This document shows positions 1 to 8,821 of a DNA stretch of 64,000 nucleotides, piece by piece. The stretch spans positions 49,213 through 113,212 of the forward strand of contig DVIW01000039.1 in NCBI GenBank assembly GCA_018710945.1, written 5' to 3'. This DNA is from Candidatus Aphodovivens avistercoris. GTDB lineage: Bacteria; Actinomycetota; Coriobacteriia; Coriobacteriales; Eggerthellaceae. The first letter of the stretch is position 1, and each line of letters opens with the position of its first letter. The translations under genes were made by a program, and so were the position numbers. The notes beneath the pieces are model-generated. The model did no database searches. It was not told the DNA's origin and worked only from the letters and a program-made list of their open reading frames with translations.

Positions 1-576
1 GGCATCGCGCCTGACGTGCTGATGGCGCGGCGCGGCTGGTGGCAGCCGTGCGATGAGCTGGGGCTTCCCGGCTACGGCTGCTTCGACGGCGGCAGCGAGC
101 CCGCCGTGCTCTACGACGCGGACCCGAAAAACGCCGACCCGTTCCATTCTGCCCTGGCGAAGCAGACCCTCGTGCGCATCGAGCGGATAGCGGACCGCCC
201 GCCCGTGAAGCCGCGCGCCGAGGCGCTGCCCGGACAGGGCTTCGCACAGACAGAGAGCCCAAAAGCCGATGCGGGCACGGACGCCGAAAACACGGGCGCA
301 CGCCGCTCGAACTGCGTCGGCCGCACCGCTGCGCCGCGCGGCTTCACGGTAGACCCCGCACGCTGCATCGGCTGCCAAGCCTGCCTTGTCGCCTGCAAGC
401 AGAGCCAGGGCATCCCCGCCGGCAAGCCGGCCCCCTGCCGCGTGAACGTGCGGACGGAAGGCGCCTTCCCCAACGTGCGCATGACATTCGTCCCGCGCCC
501 CTGCGGCCGCTGCGCCGACCCCGCCTGCGCCTGGACCTGCCCCACCGGCGCCATCCGCTTCGAAGCCGCGCGCTGA
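1..576 (+). CDS. Molybdopterin oxidoreductase C-terminal part with fused ferredoxin domain (5' end outside window)
   Basis: The reading frame is open from the first base, so this is the last 191 residues of a longer protein. The first ~70 residues (RRGWWQPC, a cysteine-proline-glycine-rich turn, then PGYGCFDGGSE) look like the end of the molybdopterin-dinucleotide-binding domain of a DMSO-reductase-superfamily catalytic subunit. A linker rich in Ala, Pro and charged residues follows. The last ~70 residues carry two cysteine clusters, CIGCQACLVAC and CGRCADPACAWTCPTGAI, the pattern of a two-cluster 4Fe-4S ferredoxin. In this superfamily such clusters usually sit on a separate electron-transfer subunit, so a C-terminal fusion is unusual. 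A hairpin follows at 598-637. The substrate cannot be told from this fragment. Confidence 0.75.
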   Translation, partial: GIAPDVLMARRGWWQPCDELGLPGYGCFDGGSEPAVLYDADPKNADPFHSALAKQTLVRIERIADRPPVKPRAEALPGQGFAQTESPKADAGTDAENTGARRSNCVGRTAAPRGFTVDPARCIGCQACLVACKQSQGIPAGKPAPCRVNVRTEGAFPNVRMTFVPRPCGRCADPACAWTCPTGAIRFEAAR

Positions 577-597
577 CCGGAAGCTGGGAACCGAAAC

Positions 598-637
598 GCA
601 GGCGGCAGCCCCTTAGCGCGGGCTCCCTGCCGCCTGC
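598..637 (+). terminator. GC-rich hairpin after the molybdoenzyme gene
   Basis: An 11-bp perfect stem (598-608 with 627-637) with an inner AGCCC/GGGCT pairing lies between two convergent genes. There is no T-run, so it is either a weak bidirectional terminator or an RNA-stabilising hairpin. Confidence 0.4.
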
Positions 638-692
638 AGCACGCCGGCGTTGCCCGACCGATCAGCCGCGCCCGACCGGCGCCCACCCGGCG

Positions 693-3600
693 CTACCGCG
701 CATCGCGAACGCGGCGCGCGCCGAGGATCTCGCCCATCCGCGCCGCAAGGTGCTCGCGCGCCTGCGCGGAGTACACGGGGTAGCGGTAGCCCTTCTCCCC
801 GTCCTTGCCGCAGCGCACGTCCATCCCCACCTGCCGGCCAAGCTCCGTCGGAACCCGCTGGGACGCGTCGCCGCCTTCCAGGCGCTGGTAGCCCGCCTCA
901 AGCAGCGCCCGGTTCATCTCGGCCGAATCGACCCCCTGCAGCAGCGGCGCAAGCCGCGGATCCTTCTGCCATTCCCTCAGGGACGCGCTGATGCTCAAAA
1001 ATCCGCCGGCCGCGCCCGGAGGGGCCGCCGACAGCGCGCCGTCATCCGAGAAGGCGCGCGCCTCGACGGCGAGCGCCACCCGCAGCGAAGCCGCAACGCC
1101 AGCCTTGAATGCCCGGCGCTGCGCGCGGATGTAGTCCTCGATGGTGGGCGGCGCGAACCCACTGCCCAAGCCGTCCGCCACGCCGCGGCGCTTCGCCTCG
1201 GCGCGCAGGGCATCCACCTCCCAAAACGTGCTTCCGTCAGAGGGGATGCGCAGAAACGTGAACGTCGAGGCGGGCCGCACTTCCCGCGCGAAGTGGGCCC
1301 AATCGTCCCAACCCGTCTGCAGCCGCAGCGGCTTGCGTCCTTCCCCCGCTGCGCCCGCAGCGGCGCCTTCGGCCGAAGCTTCCGCGACAGCTCGCGCGAA
1401 CGACGCCGACCCTCGGTACAGCGAGCCGTCCCTGATGAACCCCAGCCACGCCAGCGTCGCCGCGCACACGTCGCGCACAACGAGGTCCTTGCGGTCGTCG
1501 GCCCTAATCTGGGAATCGTCGAAGCGGCCCTTCTTCCGCTTGAAGCGGTGCCATGCGCCGTCCACCTCGATGGCCAGCACGACCCTCCGCGTCTCGGCCT
1601 CGAACACCACGAAATCGAAATGGGCCTCGTCGGGCGACTCGTACCACTTCCCCACCAGATCGCTCAGGGCCGTCTCGGGCGCCGCAGCGTCCTTCGAGCC
1701 GACCGCGCGGAACAGCAGCTGGTCGAACGAGACGTTCTTCGCCCATGCCAGGCCAGGGAGCGCCATGGCCCCAAGCGCCTGTTCCACGCACCGCTCGGGC
1801 GCGAAGTCCGAGTTCTTCTTCCGCGGATTCTGCAGAAACGGTATCTCGTCGAACACCGAGCGGATGATCGAGCGGTGGAACCCGAACCCGTCCGCCAGCG
1901 CGCCGTCGTCGGTACTCTGCGGCAGACCGCCGACGAAGCGGCGGGTGTAGTCGACCAGCTTGCGAACGAACATCTCCTGGTCGCCCGGGTCGTCGGCATC
2001 CCTCGCCGGCTTCTTCACATAGGCCTGCCGTCCCGTGAGCCATTCTTGCGTGTCGGCGCTCATCAGCTTCGTCGACAGGACCACGCGCAGCTCCTGCTTG
2101 GCGCGCGACGCCGCCACGTTCACCAGCCGACGCCCCTGCGACCAGGGCCATTCCCAGTTGCCGTCCTCCACGGGAAGCAGGTAGACCACGTCGAACTCCT
2201 GCCCCTGGGATTTGTGGATGGTCAGGGCGTACACCCGGTTCGGATCCGACGGAGAGCGGCCCTCTTCCCCGTCGGTCTCCAGCTCGATGGCGCCCTCGTC
2301 CACGATGTCGCCCACCAGGCCCCGGACGAGGGTCTGCAGCAGGCCGATCTGCCCGTTGAACGGCGAGAGAATGCAGATGGAGCGCCCTTCCTGCACGTAG
2401 CGGCGCAGGCGCGGTCCCTCTTCCTCCCGCATGATGGCCATCTGCTTGCGGTTCACGCAGGTGGCGCGGCTCTTCTTGTCCGGCTCCTCCTCACGCGGGG
2501 CCAGGCGGGCGATGCGCTCGCGATAGTCGCCCTCGTACCACAGGATGCGGATGGGGCAGGCGGGCGCCGCGGCGTCCACGTGCGTTTTCACCTCCAGCTC
2601 GCCGCCGTAGACCGCCTCGTTGCAGAAGCCGATGATGGCAGGATGGCAGCGGTAGTGCTCGGTGAGCATCGTGCGCAGACGCGAGTTGCGGCGGCAGAAC
2701 ACCTCGTAGCACGATTCCAGGAAGCTGAAGCCCTCGCGCGCCATGTCGTAGGGGGACGAATCAGCCGCCTCCTTCCCCTCTGAGCGGAACAGCCCCAGCT
2801 CGTCGGAGGTGCGGCGGGCTGCCGCACAGTCCTCGTCGGACACGACGGGCGGCAGCTGCTCCTCGTCGCCCACCAGCACGATGCGCCGCGCGCAGCTGAG
2901 CGCCACGACGCCCGTCACCAGGTTGGTCTGCGACGCCTCATCCATGATCAGCAGGTCGTACTTCGCCTCGTCGCCATCGCGGAAGCACTTCTTCAGCGAA
3001 TGGATGGTGCTGGTGATGAACGGGAACTTCGCCGTGAATTCGGCGAAGCTCTTGTTCTTCTCCCAGCCGGTCATGGTCGTGCCGTCGGCGAAATGGTGCG
3101 TGCCGGCGTCGAAAGCCAGGTTTGCGCCCGTGAAGGGGTCGCACGCGCCCTCGCGCACCTTCTTCCCGCCCAGAGACGCGTGCTTGAACGCAGCGGCGAA
3201 CGCCAGGTCCCGCCGCACGATGCCCTCCGCCTCGCGTCGGCTGACTTTCCCGTAGAACGAAAGCGCTTCCTCCACCTTCTCCTCGACGTTCTTGACCGCC
3301 GCGCCGTTCGTAGAGACCACCGCAACCGTCTCGCCGCGATCCAGAGCAAGGGCGACGATCCGCAATATCGTCTCGGTCTTGCCCGTGCCGGGCGGCCCTT
3401 TGATGATGGAAACAGGGTAGGAAAGGGCTTTCAGAACCGCTTCGATTTGATAGTTGTTCAGCGGATACTTGCTTTGAGGAAAGAGGCGGTCAAGCTTGCC
3501 GCGCACCAGGGTCGAAGTTCCGTCCTCGACCGGTTCCGGATCGAAGATCTCAGGATCATCGTCGCTCAAATACGCCGCCAATACCGGAGAGAAACGGGAC

Positions 3601-3806
3601 GAATCGTCGCGGTTGAGGTCATCCTTAAGACAGCTCCTAAAGCACCAATGCAGCGAATAGAACGCCTGACCATCAGCGTAGCAGTTCTTCCCCGGCACCG
3701 CCTGAGGACCGGCGTCTCCCATCTTTTCCGAGACCTCGCTGAAGTACCTCAGCAGCTTCTTGCGCGACGGCGCTTTCCCCGTGCGCACCTTCTTGGTCTT
3801 GCCCAT
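693..3806 (-). CDS. Superfamily 1 (Upf1/Dna2-like) helicase with C-terminal nuclease-like domain
   Basis: This is a large DNA/RNA helicase of about 1037 residues. Walker A (GPPGTGKT) lies near residue 140 and Walker B with the SF1 signature (LLIMDEASQTN) near 290. Later come a VGDEEQLPP motif, a LTEHYRCHP motif and an IHKSQGQEFD motif, so both RecA-like domains are complete. The C-terminal third has the pattern DF-VVFE ... VVLAIEVDGAWH ... RADDRKDLVV, which resembles DUF2726/PD-(D/E)XK-type endonuclease domains with acidic and lysine residues in order. A phage-defence or repair role is possible but not shown by neighbours. The chosen ATG begins MGKTKKV; an in-frame TTG at 3863 would add 19 residues, and neither start has a convincing Shine-Dalgarno. 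The gene stands alone, divergent from a DEAD-box helicase. Confidence 0.8.
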   Translation of the reverse strand: MGKTKKVRTGKAPSRKKLLRYFSEVSEKMGDAGPQAVPGKNCYADGQAFYSLHWCFRSCLKDDLNRDDSSRFSPVLAAYLSDDDPEIFDPEPVEDGTSTLVRGKLDRLFPQSKYPLNNYQIEAVLKALSYPVSIIKGPPGTGKTETILRIVALALDRGETVAVVSTNGAAVKNVEEKVEEALSFYGKVSRREAEGIVRRDLAFAAAFKHASLGGKKVREGACDPFTGANLAFDAGTHHFADGTTMTGWEKNKSFAEFTAKFPFITSTIHSLKKCFRDGDEAKYDLLIMDEASQTNLVTGVVALSCARRIVLVGDEEQLPPVVSDEDCAAARRTSDELGLFRSEGKEAADSSPYDMAREGFSFLESCYEVFCRRNSRLRTMLTEHYRCHPAIIGFCNEAVYGGELEVKTHVDAAAPACPIRILWYEGDYRERIARLAPREEEPDKKSRATCVNRKQMAIMREEEGPRLRRYVQEGRSICILSPFNGQIGLLQTLVRGLVGDIVDEGAIELETDGEEGRSPSDPNRVYALTIHKSQGQEFDVVYLLPVEDGNWEWPWSQGRRLVNVAASRAKQELRVVLSTKLMSADTQEWLTGRQAYVKKPARDADDPGDQEMFVRKLVDYTRRFVGGLPQSTDDGALADGFGFHRSIIRSVFDEIPFLQNPRKKNSDFAPERCVEQALGAMALPGLAWAKNVSFDQLLFRAVGSKDAAAPETALSDLVGKWYESPDEAHFDFVVFEAETRRVVLAIEVDGAWHRFKRKKGRFDDSQIRADDRKDLVVRDVCAATLAWLGFIRDGSLYRGSASFARAVAEASAEGAAAGAAGEGRKPLRLQTGWDDWAHFAREVRPASTFTFLRIPSDGSTFWEVDALRAEAKRRGVADGLGSGFAPPTIEDYIRAQRRAFKAGVAASLRVALAVEARAFSDDGALSAAPPGAAGGFLSISASLREWQKDPRLAPLLQGVDSAEMNRALLEAGYQRLEGGDASQRVPTELGRQVGMDVRCGKDGEKGYRYPVYSAQAREHLAARMGEILGARRVRDAR

Positions 3807-4260
3807 GCCAAGCTCGATTCTCTTCCGCACCAGATCTGCATGAAAGGATAGCGGGAACGCCAAGCCCGCTCAAGGGCGGCCGCTCCGCCTGCCGCAAAGA
3901 CGGCGGAAGCGAAGCGACGGCCAGCCGGCACCAACGCCGCAATAATGGAGATTCGCACACATGCTCGGGGTTTGCGCCAGATCAGGGGGCGAAACGGGCG
4001 CGCAAGGCGCATACTGGGCAGGCTTCACTCGAAATACTTTCTCGTTTCTTTTCGCGCAGACGCACGGAGGCGCCGCAAGGACCGCCCCACGATGCCGCAA
4101 GATTCCGGAAAGCGGCTCGCGTCAAGCACAAGCGCCTGCCTGGGGCGGGCGCGCGCCGGCATGCCGTTGCAAGCGGCCCGGCGTCCAGAAGAATCGCACG
4201 GCGCGAACGCAGGCGGCACGCCCGCCTCTTCCGCCGCGCCCGAAGAGAAACGGATACGTT
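3807..4260. other. Intergenic region between divergent helicase genes
   Basis: About 450 bp with no convincing gene. It must hold the divergent promoters of the SF1 and DEAD-box helicases, but no clear -35/-10 pair stands out. The 12-mer GAAGCGACGGCC at 3911-3922 recurs at 6950-6961 upstream of the ABC permease. Confidence 0.4.
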
Positions 4261-5751
4261 ATGACCTCATTCGCCGAACTCGGCCTGTCCGACCGCGCCC
4301 TGGAAGCCGTCGAGCGCCTGGGCTACGAGAACCCCACGCCCGTGCAGGAGCAGGCCATCCCCTACGTGCTGGAGGGCCGCGACCTCATCGCCGCCGCCAG
4401 CACCGGCACCGGCAAGACCGCCGCGTTTTTGCTGCCTGCGTTCTCGCAGCTGGCGCCCAAGCCGCGCGGCAAGGAGAGCCGCGGCCGCGCGCCGCGCGTG
4501 CTGGTGGTCAGCCCCACCCGCGAGCTGGCGCAGCAGAGCTCGCGCGTCGCCATGAAGATCTCGCGCTGCACGCGCCACTTCGTCACCACGGTGTTCGGCG
4601 GCACCCCCTACGGCCCGCAGATCCGCGAGCTGCGCGACGGCACCGACGTGCTCATCGCCACGCCCGGCCGCCTGAAGGACCTCATGGCGCGCGGCGTGGT
4701 GAAGCTCGACCGCATCGAGGTGCTGGTGCTTGACGAGGCCGACCGCATGCTGGACATGGGCTTTCTGCCCGACGTGACCGAGATCGTGGCCGCCACGCCC
4801 GATGAGCGCCAGACGCTGCTGTTCTCCGCCACCATCGACGAGTCCATCCAGAACAACCTCGGCACGCTGCTGCGCGACCCCGCCGTCGTGGAGATCGCGC
4901 GCAACGGCGAGACGGCGAAGTCGGTGGCGCAGTTCCTGCTGCCCATCAAGAACCCCGACAAGCCCGCGCTTCTGCGCGCGGTGCTGGAAGAGAAGGGCCA
5001 CAACCGCGTGATCGTGTTCGCCCGCACGAAGACCCGCACCGAGGAATGCGCCCAGATGCTGTGCGAGGCCGGCTATCAGGCGGAGTCCATCCACTCCGAC
5101 AAGTCGCAGGGGCAGCGCCGCCGCGCGCTGGCGAACTTCCGCAACGGCAAGACCGACATCCTGGTGGCCACCGACGTGCTGGCGCGCGGCATCGACGTGA
5201 CCGGCGTGGACTACGTGGTGAACTTCGACCTGCCCGACATGCCGGAGGACTACATCCACCGCATCGGCCGCACCGGGCGCGCCGGCGAGAAGGGCTTCGC
5301 CATCTCGTTCGCCACGCGCGAGACGCGCCGCACCCTGGCGGAGATCGTGAAGCTGATCGGCCAGGACATCCCCTTCATGGAGCTTGAGAACTACGAGACC
5401 GACCCCTCCGTGCTGGAAAAGCCCCAGCGCGGCAAGAAGCGCGCCGGCGCCAGCCGCAGCGGCAAGCAGAGCGCCCGCCCCAAGCGCGGCGGGCGCGGCT
5501 TCGGCGAGGGCGGTCCGAACCCCGCCAAGCGCAGCGGCGCCCCCCGCGCCAAGCGCGAGGGCGACGAGGGCGGCTTCCTCACGAAGGGCGAGCGCCGCGA
5601 TGGCGGCCGCCGCGGCGGGAAGAAGGCGGGCACGAGCCGCGGCGGGCAGGCGCCCACGGGCAAGAAGGCCGCCAAGGCGCGCCGCGCCGATGCGCCCCAG
5701 AAGCGCTCCGGCAAAGGCGGCGGCTACGACTACAGCCGCTTCGTGAAGTAG
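4261..5751 (+). CDS. DEAD-box ATP-dependent RNA helicase, RhlE/CsdA-like
   Basis: ATP-dependent RNA unwinding enzyme, 496 residues. The Q motif (F-ELGLSD...NPTPVQEQAIP) is at residues 4-30, motif I ASTGTGKT near 46, motif Ib TPGR, motif II VLDEADRMLDMGF near 156, motif III SAT, and the helicase C domain carries IATDVLARGIDV and HRIGRTGRAG-type motifs. The last ~110 residues are Arg/Lys/Gly-rich and probably disordered, as is common for RNA-binding tails of RhlE-type helicases. These proteins act in ribosome assembly and RNA decay, often in the cold. The ATG is chosen because it begins right at the Q motif. The frame stays open upstream, but that part is low-complexity and lacks family features. 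Confidence 0.93.
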   Translation: MTSFAELGLSDRALEAVERLGYENPTPVQEQAIPYVLEGRDLIAAASTGTGKTAAFLLPAFSQLAPKPRGKESRGRAPRVLVVSPTRELAQQSSRVAMKISRCTRHFVTTVFGGTPYGPQIRELRDGTDVLIATPGRLKDLMARGVVKLDRIEVLVLDEADRMLDMGFLPDVTEIVAATPDERQTLLFSATIDESIQNNLGTLLRDPAVVEIARNGETAKSVAQFLLPIKNPDKPALLRAVLEEKGHNRVIVFARTKTRTEECAQMLCEAGYQAESIHSDKSQGQRRRALANFRNGKTDILVATDVLARGIDVTGVDYVVNFDLPDMPEDYIHRIGRTGRAGEKGFAISFATRETRRTLAEIVKLIGQDIPFMELENYETDPSVLEKPQRGKKRAGASRSGKQSARPKRGGRGFGEGGPNPAKRSGAPRAKREGDEGGFLTKGERRDGGRRGGKKAGTSRGGQAPTGKKAAKARRADAPQKRSGKGGGYDYSRFVK

Positions 5752-5806
5752 GTTTCCCGGGCGACCCTCCCAAAACGGGTCCTTTAGCCGAATAAAGTGG
5801 TCGATA

Positions 5807-5843
5807 AGGCGCCATGTAAGCGTTTCGTAACAACATGGCGCCT
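5807..5843 (+). promoter_or_regulatory. Hairpin between helicase and amino-acid ABC operon
   Basis: Perfect 11-bp inverted repeat AGGCGCCATGT/ACATGGCGCCT (5807-5817 and 5833-5843) with a 15-nt loop, followed by AT-rich DNA rather than a T-run. It may be an attenuated terminator of the helicase or a leader/operator element of the following importer operon. Confidence 0.4.
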
Positions 5844-5960
5844 CAAATCATGGTTAAATAGGGTCAGATAAGAGTACCTTCACGCTCTTTTCAAGCCGCA
5901 CGGCCATCGATTGGGGAACGAGGATCCGTGGGGCGCCCCTTTTCGAGAAAGGAAGAAACC

Positions 5961-6779
5961 ATGAAGCAGCTCACTGCACGACCCTTCGCGAAAGCCGCCG
6001 CGTTCATGGCGGCCGGCGCGCTGGCCGTCTTCGGCCTGTCCGCCTGCAGCGGCGGTTCCGAAGAGCCGGCCGCCGAGGGCGGCGACGAGGCCGCCAGCAA
6101 GACCTACGAGATCGTGGCGGACAACGCCTTCGCCCCGTTCGAGTTCTTGGCCGAAGGCTCCGACGGCGAGTACATCGGCGTCGACATGGACATCCTCGCG
6201 GCCATCGCCGAGGACCAGGGCTTCGAGTACACCGTTGACAACTGCGGTTGGGACGCCGCCATCGGCAACCTGAACACCGGCCAGGCTGACGGCATGATCG
6301 CCGGCATGTCCATCACCGAAGAGCGCCAGGAGAACTACGATTTCTCCGACCCGTACTACGAGGGCGGCCAGATCATGATCGTGAAGGGCGACAGCTCTAT
6401 CGCCTCCTATGAGGACCTCGCCGGCCAGACCGTCGCCGTCAAGACCGGCACGCAGTCCGCGGCCTTCGCCAACAGCATCGCCGAGGAGTACGGCTTCACC
6501 GTGGTCACCTACGACGACTCCCCGGCCGTCTACGCTGCCGTGACCGGCGGCATCGACGCTGCGGGCTTCGAGGACTACGCCGTGATCTCCTACCAGATCG
6601 AGAACCAGGACCTCGATCTGAAGATGGTGGGCGACCAGCAGCAGATCACCCCCTACGGCTTCGCCGTGCTGAAGGGCAGCAACCCCGAGCTCATCGAGAT
6701 GTTCAATGCCGGCCTGGCGAACATCACCGAGAGCGGCGAGCTGGCCGAGATCTTCGCCAAGTACGGCATCGAGATCTAG
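5961..6779 (+). CDS. Amino-acid ABC transporter substrate-binding lipoprotein
   Basis: Family 3 extracellular solute-binding protein of a polar amino-acid importer, 272 residues. A basic N-terminus and hydrophobic stretch lead to the lipobox GLSAC at about residue 20, so it is a lipoprotein anchored outside the membrane. The mature part shows SBP_bac_3 features: a start like YEIVADNAFAPFEF, then YIGVDMDILAAIAE, a WDAAIGNLNTGQADGMIAGMSIT-type segment (read in two pieces) and YDFSDPYYEGGQ. The start has GAAAGGAAG upstream. It heads a three-gene operon with the permease and ATPase. Lysine, arginine, glutamine or cystine are all possible ligands; the sequence does not decide. Confidence 0.93.
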   Translation: MKQLTARPFAKAAAFMAAGALAVFGLSACSGGSEEPAAEGGDEAASKTYEIVADNAFAPFEFLAEGSDGEYIGVDMDILAAIAEDQGFEYTVDNCGWDAAIGNLNTGQADGMIAGMSITEERQENYDFSDPYYEGGQIMIVKGDSSIASYEDLAGQTVAVKTGTQSAAFANSIAEEYGFTVVTYDDSPAVYAAVTGGIDAAGFEDYAVISYQIENQDLDLKMVGDQQQITPYGFAVLKGSNPELIEMFNAGLANITESGELAEIFAKYGIEI

Positions 6780-7002
6780 TCCGTTGACGCCTTGAGAAGC
6801 GGCCCGCCTCCCCTGCGGGCCGCTTCCGTTCCAGCCCCGCAGGCATGCGCCATGCCCTGGTTTTTCCCCGCCCGGCCGCGCCCGAAGCGCCGCAGGGCCG
6901 TCGGGCGAGGGAAAACCGCAGGCGCGGCCTGCAGCGAAGCGGTGCAGCCGAAGCGACGGCCGCACCGCCGTTTTGTTCCGCACCGGATAGAAGAAGTTGC
7001 CC

Positions 7003-7674
7003 ATGAACATATTCGAAACCTTCCGAGAGTCGCTGCCCTACCTCGTCGACGGCTTCCAGATCACGCTTCTGGCCTGGATCGTCTCCATCGTCATCGGCGT
7101 GGTGCTGGGCCTGGTGGCCTGCCTTCTGCGCCTCTCCAAGATCGCACCCTTGCGCGGCATCGGCTGGCTGTACATCTGGCTGATCCGCGGTACGCCCATG
7201 ATCGTGCAGGCCTTCGTCGTGTACTTCGGCTTCTCGCAGGCGCTCGGCATCCGCATGTCGCCCCTGACCGCGGGCATCATCACGCTGAGCCTGAACTGCG
7301 GCGCCTACCTGGCCGAGATCTTCCGCAGCGGTATCCAGGCCGTGCCGAAGGGCCAGGAGGAAGCCGCCCGTAGCTTGGGCATGAGCAAGGCCCGCACGAT
7401 GGTGCGCATCATCCTGCCGCAGGCGTTCAAGGTGGCCGTGCCGCCCATGGTGAACCAGTTCATCATCACGCTGAAGGACACCTCCATCCTCACCGTCATC
7501 GGCATGCCCGAGATCGTCAACGAGGCGCAGCAGTACATCATGATCCACCTCGACTACTTCGAGACCTACATCTGCGTGGCCCTGTTCTACCTGGTGGTCA
7601 TCTCGCTGCTGATGCTTTTGTCCAACTACATCGAGAAGAAGATCGGCTACGACCGAAAAGGAAGGCAGGCCTAG
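7003..7674 (+). CDS. Amino-acid ABC transporter permease
   Basis: Inner-membrane permease of the HisMQ family, 223 residues, with about five membrane segments. The EAA cytoplasmic loop ([25 protein letters not shown]) contacts the ATPase and is intact; the N-terminal segment [17 protein letters not shown] and the [10 protein letters not shown] motif are typical of the family. A TTG two codons upstream (6997) is possible, but the ATG at 7003 has the better-placed AGAAG. It lies 223 bp after the binding protein and 1 bp before the ATPase. Only one permease is present, so the complex is probably a homodimeric permease. Confidence 0.93.
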   Translation: MNIFETFRESLPYLVDGFQITLLAWIVSIVIGVVLGLVACLLRLSKIAPLRGIGWLYIWLIRGTPMIVQAFVVYFGFSQALGIRMSPLTAGIITLSLNCGAYLAEIFRSGIQAVPKGQEEAARSLGMSKARTMVRIILPQAFKVAVPPMVNQFIITLKDTSILTVIGMPEIVNEAQQYIMIHLDYFETYICVALFYLVVISLLMLLSNYIEKKIGYDRKGRQA

Positions 7675-7675
7675 C

Positions 7676-8560
7676 ATGGCGGAGAACAACGCGGCGCGCA
7701 ACGCCGCCGAAGCGACCCTGGAAACGGACAACACCCCCAAGGCCATGCCCTACGCCACCGGCTACGCCACCGAGGACCCCACGGTCAGCGATCCGCTGCT
7801 GATCGAGGAAGTGTCCCACTCCGGCACCGGCGAGCCCAAGGTGGTCGTGGACGGCCTGGTGAAGAGCTTCGGCGACCTGGCAGTGCTCAAGGGCATCGAC
7901 CTGACGGTCACCGAAGGCGAGGTCGTGTGCATCATCGGCCCCTCGGGCGGCGGCAAGTCGTGCTTTTTGCGCTGCCTGAACGGCCTGGAGCAGGCCAGCA
8001 GCGGCTCCATCATGGTGGACGGCGTGGACATCACGAACAAGAAGACCGACATCAACAAGGTGCGCCGCAACATCGGCATGGTGTTCCAGAGCTTCAACCT
8101 GTTCAGCCACATGACGGTGAAGAAGAACATCATGCTGGCGCCGGTGGACTTGAAGGTGATGGACAAGGCGCGCGCCGAGGAAGTGGCCATGAAGCTGCTG
8201 CGGCGCGTGGGCCTGGAGAGCAAGGCCGACGCCTACCCGCACCAGCTCTCCGGCGGCCAGCAGCAGCGCATCGCCATCGCCCGCGCCCTGGCGATGGGCC
8301 CGGACGTCATGCTGTTCGACGAGCCCACCAGCGCGCTGGACCCCGAGATGGTGGGCGAGGTGCTCAACGTCATGAAGGAGCTGGCGCGCGAGGGCATGAC
8401 GATGATCGTGGTCACCCACGAGATGGGCTTCGCCCGCGACGTGGCCGACCGCGTGCTCTTCCTCTCCGAAGGCTACATCGCCGAACAGGGAACTCCCGAG
8501 GAAATCTTCGACCACCCCAAATCAAGCCGTCTCCAAGAATTCCTCGCCGCTGTCCTGTAG
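7676..8560 (+). CDS. Amino-acid ABC transporter ATP-binding protein
   Basis: ATPase of the polar amino-acid family (GlnQ/HisP type), 294 residues. Walker A GPSGGGKS lies near residue 89, the Q-loop MVFQSFNLF near 142, the signature LSGGQQQR near 192 and Walker [12 protein letters not shown] near 212, with the switch histidine in VVTHEMGF. The first ~50 residues before [12 protein letters not shown] are extra compared with the usual 240-residue family members, look low-complexity and have no recognisable domain. It is the last gene of the importer operon and is followed by a strong terminator. Confidence 0.94.
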   Translation: MAENNAARNAAEATLETDNTPKAMPYATGYATEDPTVSDPLLIEEVSHSGTGEPKVVVDGLVKSFGDLAVLKGIDLTVTEGEVVCIIGPSGGGKSCFLRCLNGLEQASSGSIMVDGVDITNKKTDINKVRRNIGMVFQSFNLFSHMTVKKNIMLAPVDLKVMDKARAEEVAMKLLRRVGLESKADAYPHQLSGGQQQRIAIARALAMGPDVMLFDEPTSALDPEMVGEVLNVMKELAREGMTMIVVTHEMGFARDVADRVLFLSEGYIAEQGTPEEIFDHPKSSRLQEFLAAVL

Positions 8561-8587
8561 CGCCCCGCGTCTAAACACGCTGCACCC

Positions 8588-8627
8588 AACGGAGCCCCTT
8601 CCAACGAAGGGGCTCCGTTATTTTTTT
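8588..8627 (+). terminator. Rho-independent terminator of amino-acid ABC operon
   Basis: Perfect 14-bp stem (8588-8601 with 8606-8619), CAAC loop, then a T-rich run through 8627. It sits 28 bp after the ATPase stop. Confidence 0.92.
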
Positions 8628-8730
8628 ATTCCGGAACGAAAGAACGCCAGCGCAGCGCCGCGTTCACCCTCCAAACCAGACCATCCCCCAACCCTCAACA
8701 CCTTCCACCTCAACGCCCATGATTCCGAGA

Positions 8731-8811
8731 CGCCGGAGGGGGAGGGCTGATGCGGCGGAGCGGACGGTCGAAGATAGGGAGCACAGCCGTATCGGGCCTC
8801 CCCCTCCGGCG
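8731..8811. repeat. Long inverted repeat with 51-nt loop downstream of ubiB-like gene
   Basis: The 15-bp arms (8731-8745 and 8797-8811, core GCCGGAGGGGGAGG) are perfectly complementary and flank a 51-nt loop. It lies between the importer terminator and the end of the UbiB-like gene. There is no T-run on either side, so it is not an ordinary terminator. Confidence 0.6.
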
Positions 8812-8821
8812 CCCACCAACT

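Noticed and set aside
750..2783. Long open frame of 677 residues opposite the SF1 helicase
   Set aside because: It is antisense to a protein with complete helicase motifs and has an Arg/Leu/Val/Gly-rich composition typical of GC-rich shadow frames.
3961..4260. N-terminal extension of the DEAD-box helicase by 100 residues
   Set aside because: The extension is Cys/Arg/Ala/Pro-rich and lacks helicase features; the Q motif starts right after the chosen ATG.
3911..6961. 12-mer GAAGCGACGGCC present at 3911 and 6950 as a dispersed element
   Set aside because: Two copies of a short GC-rich word can occur by chance at this base composition.
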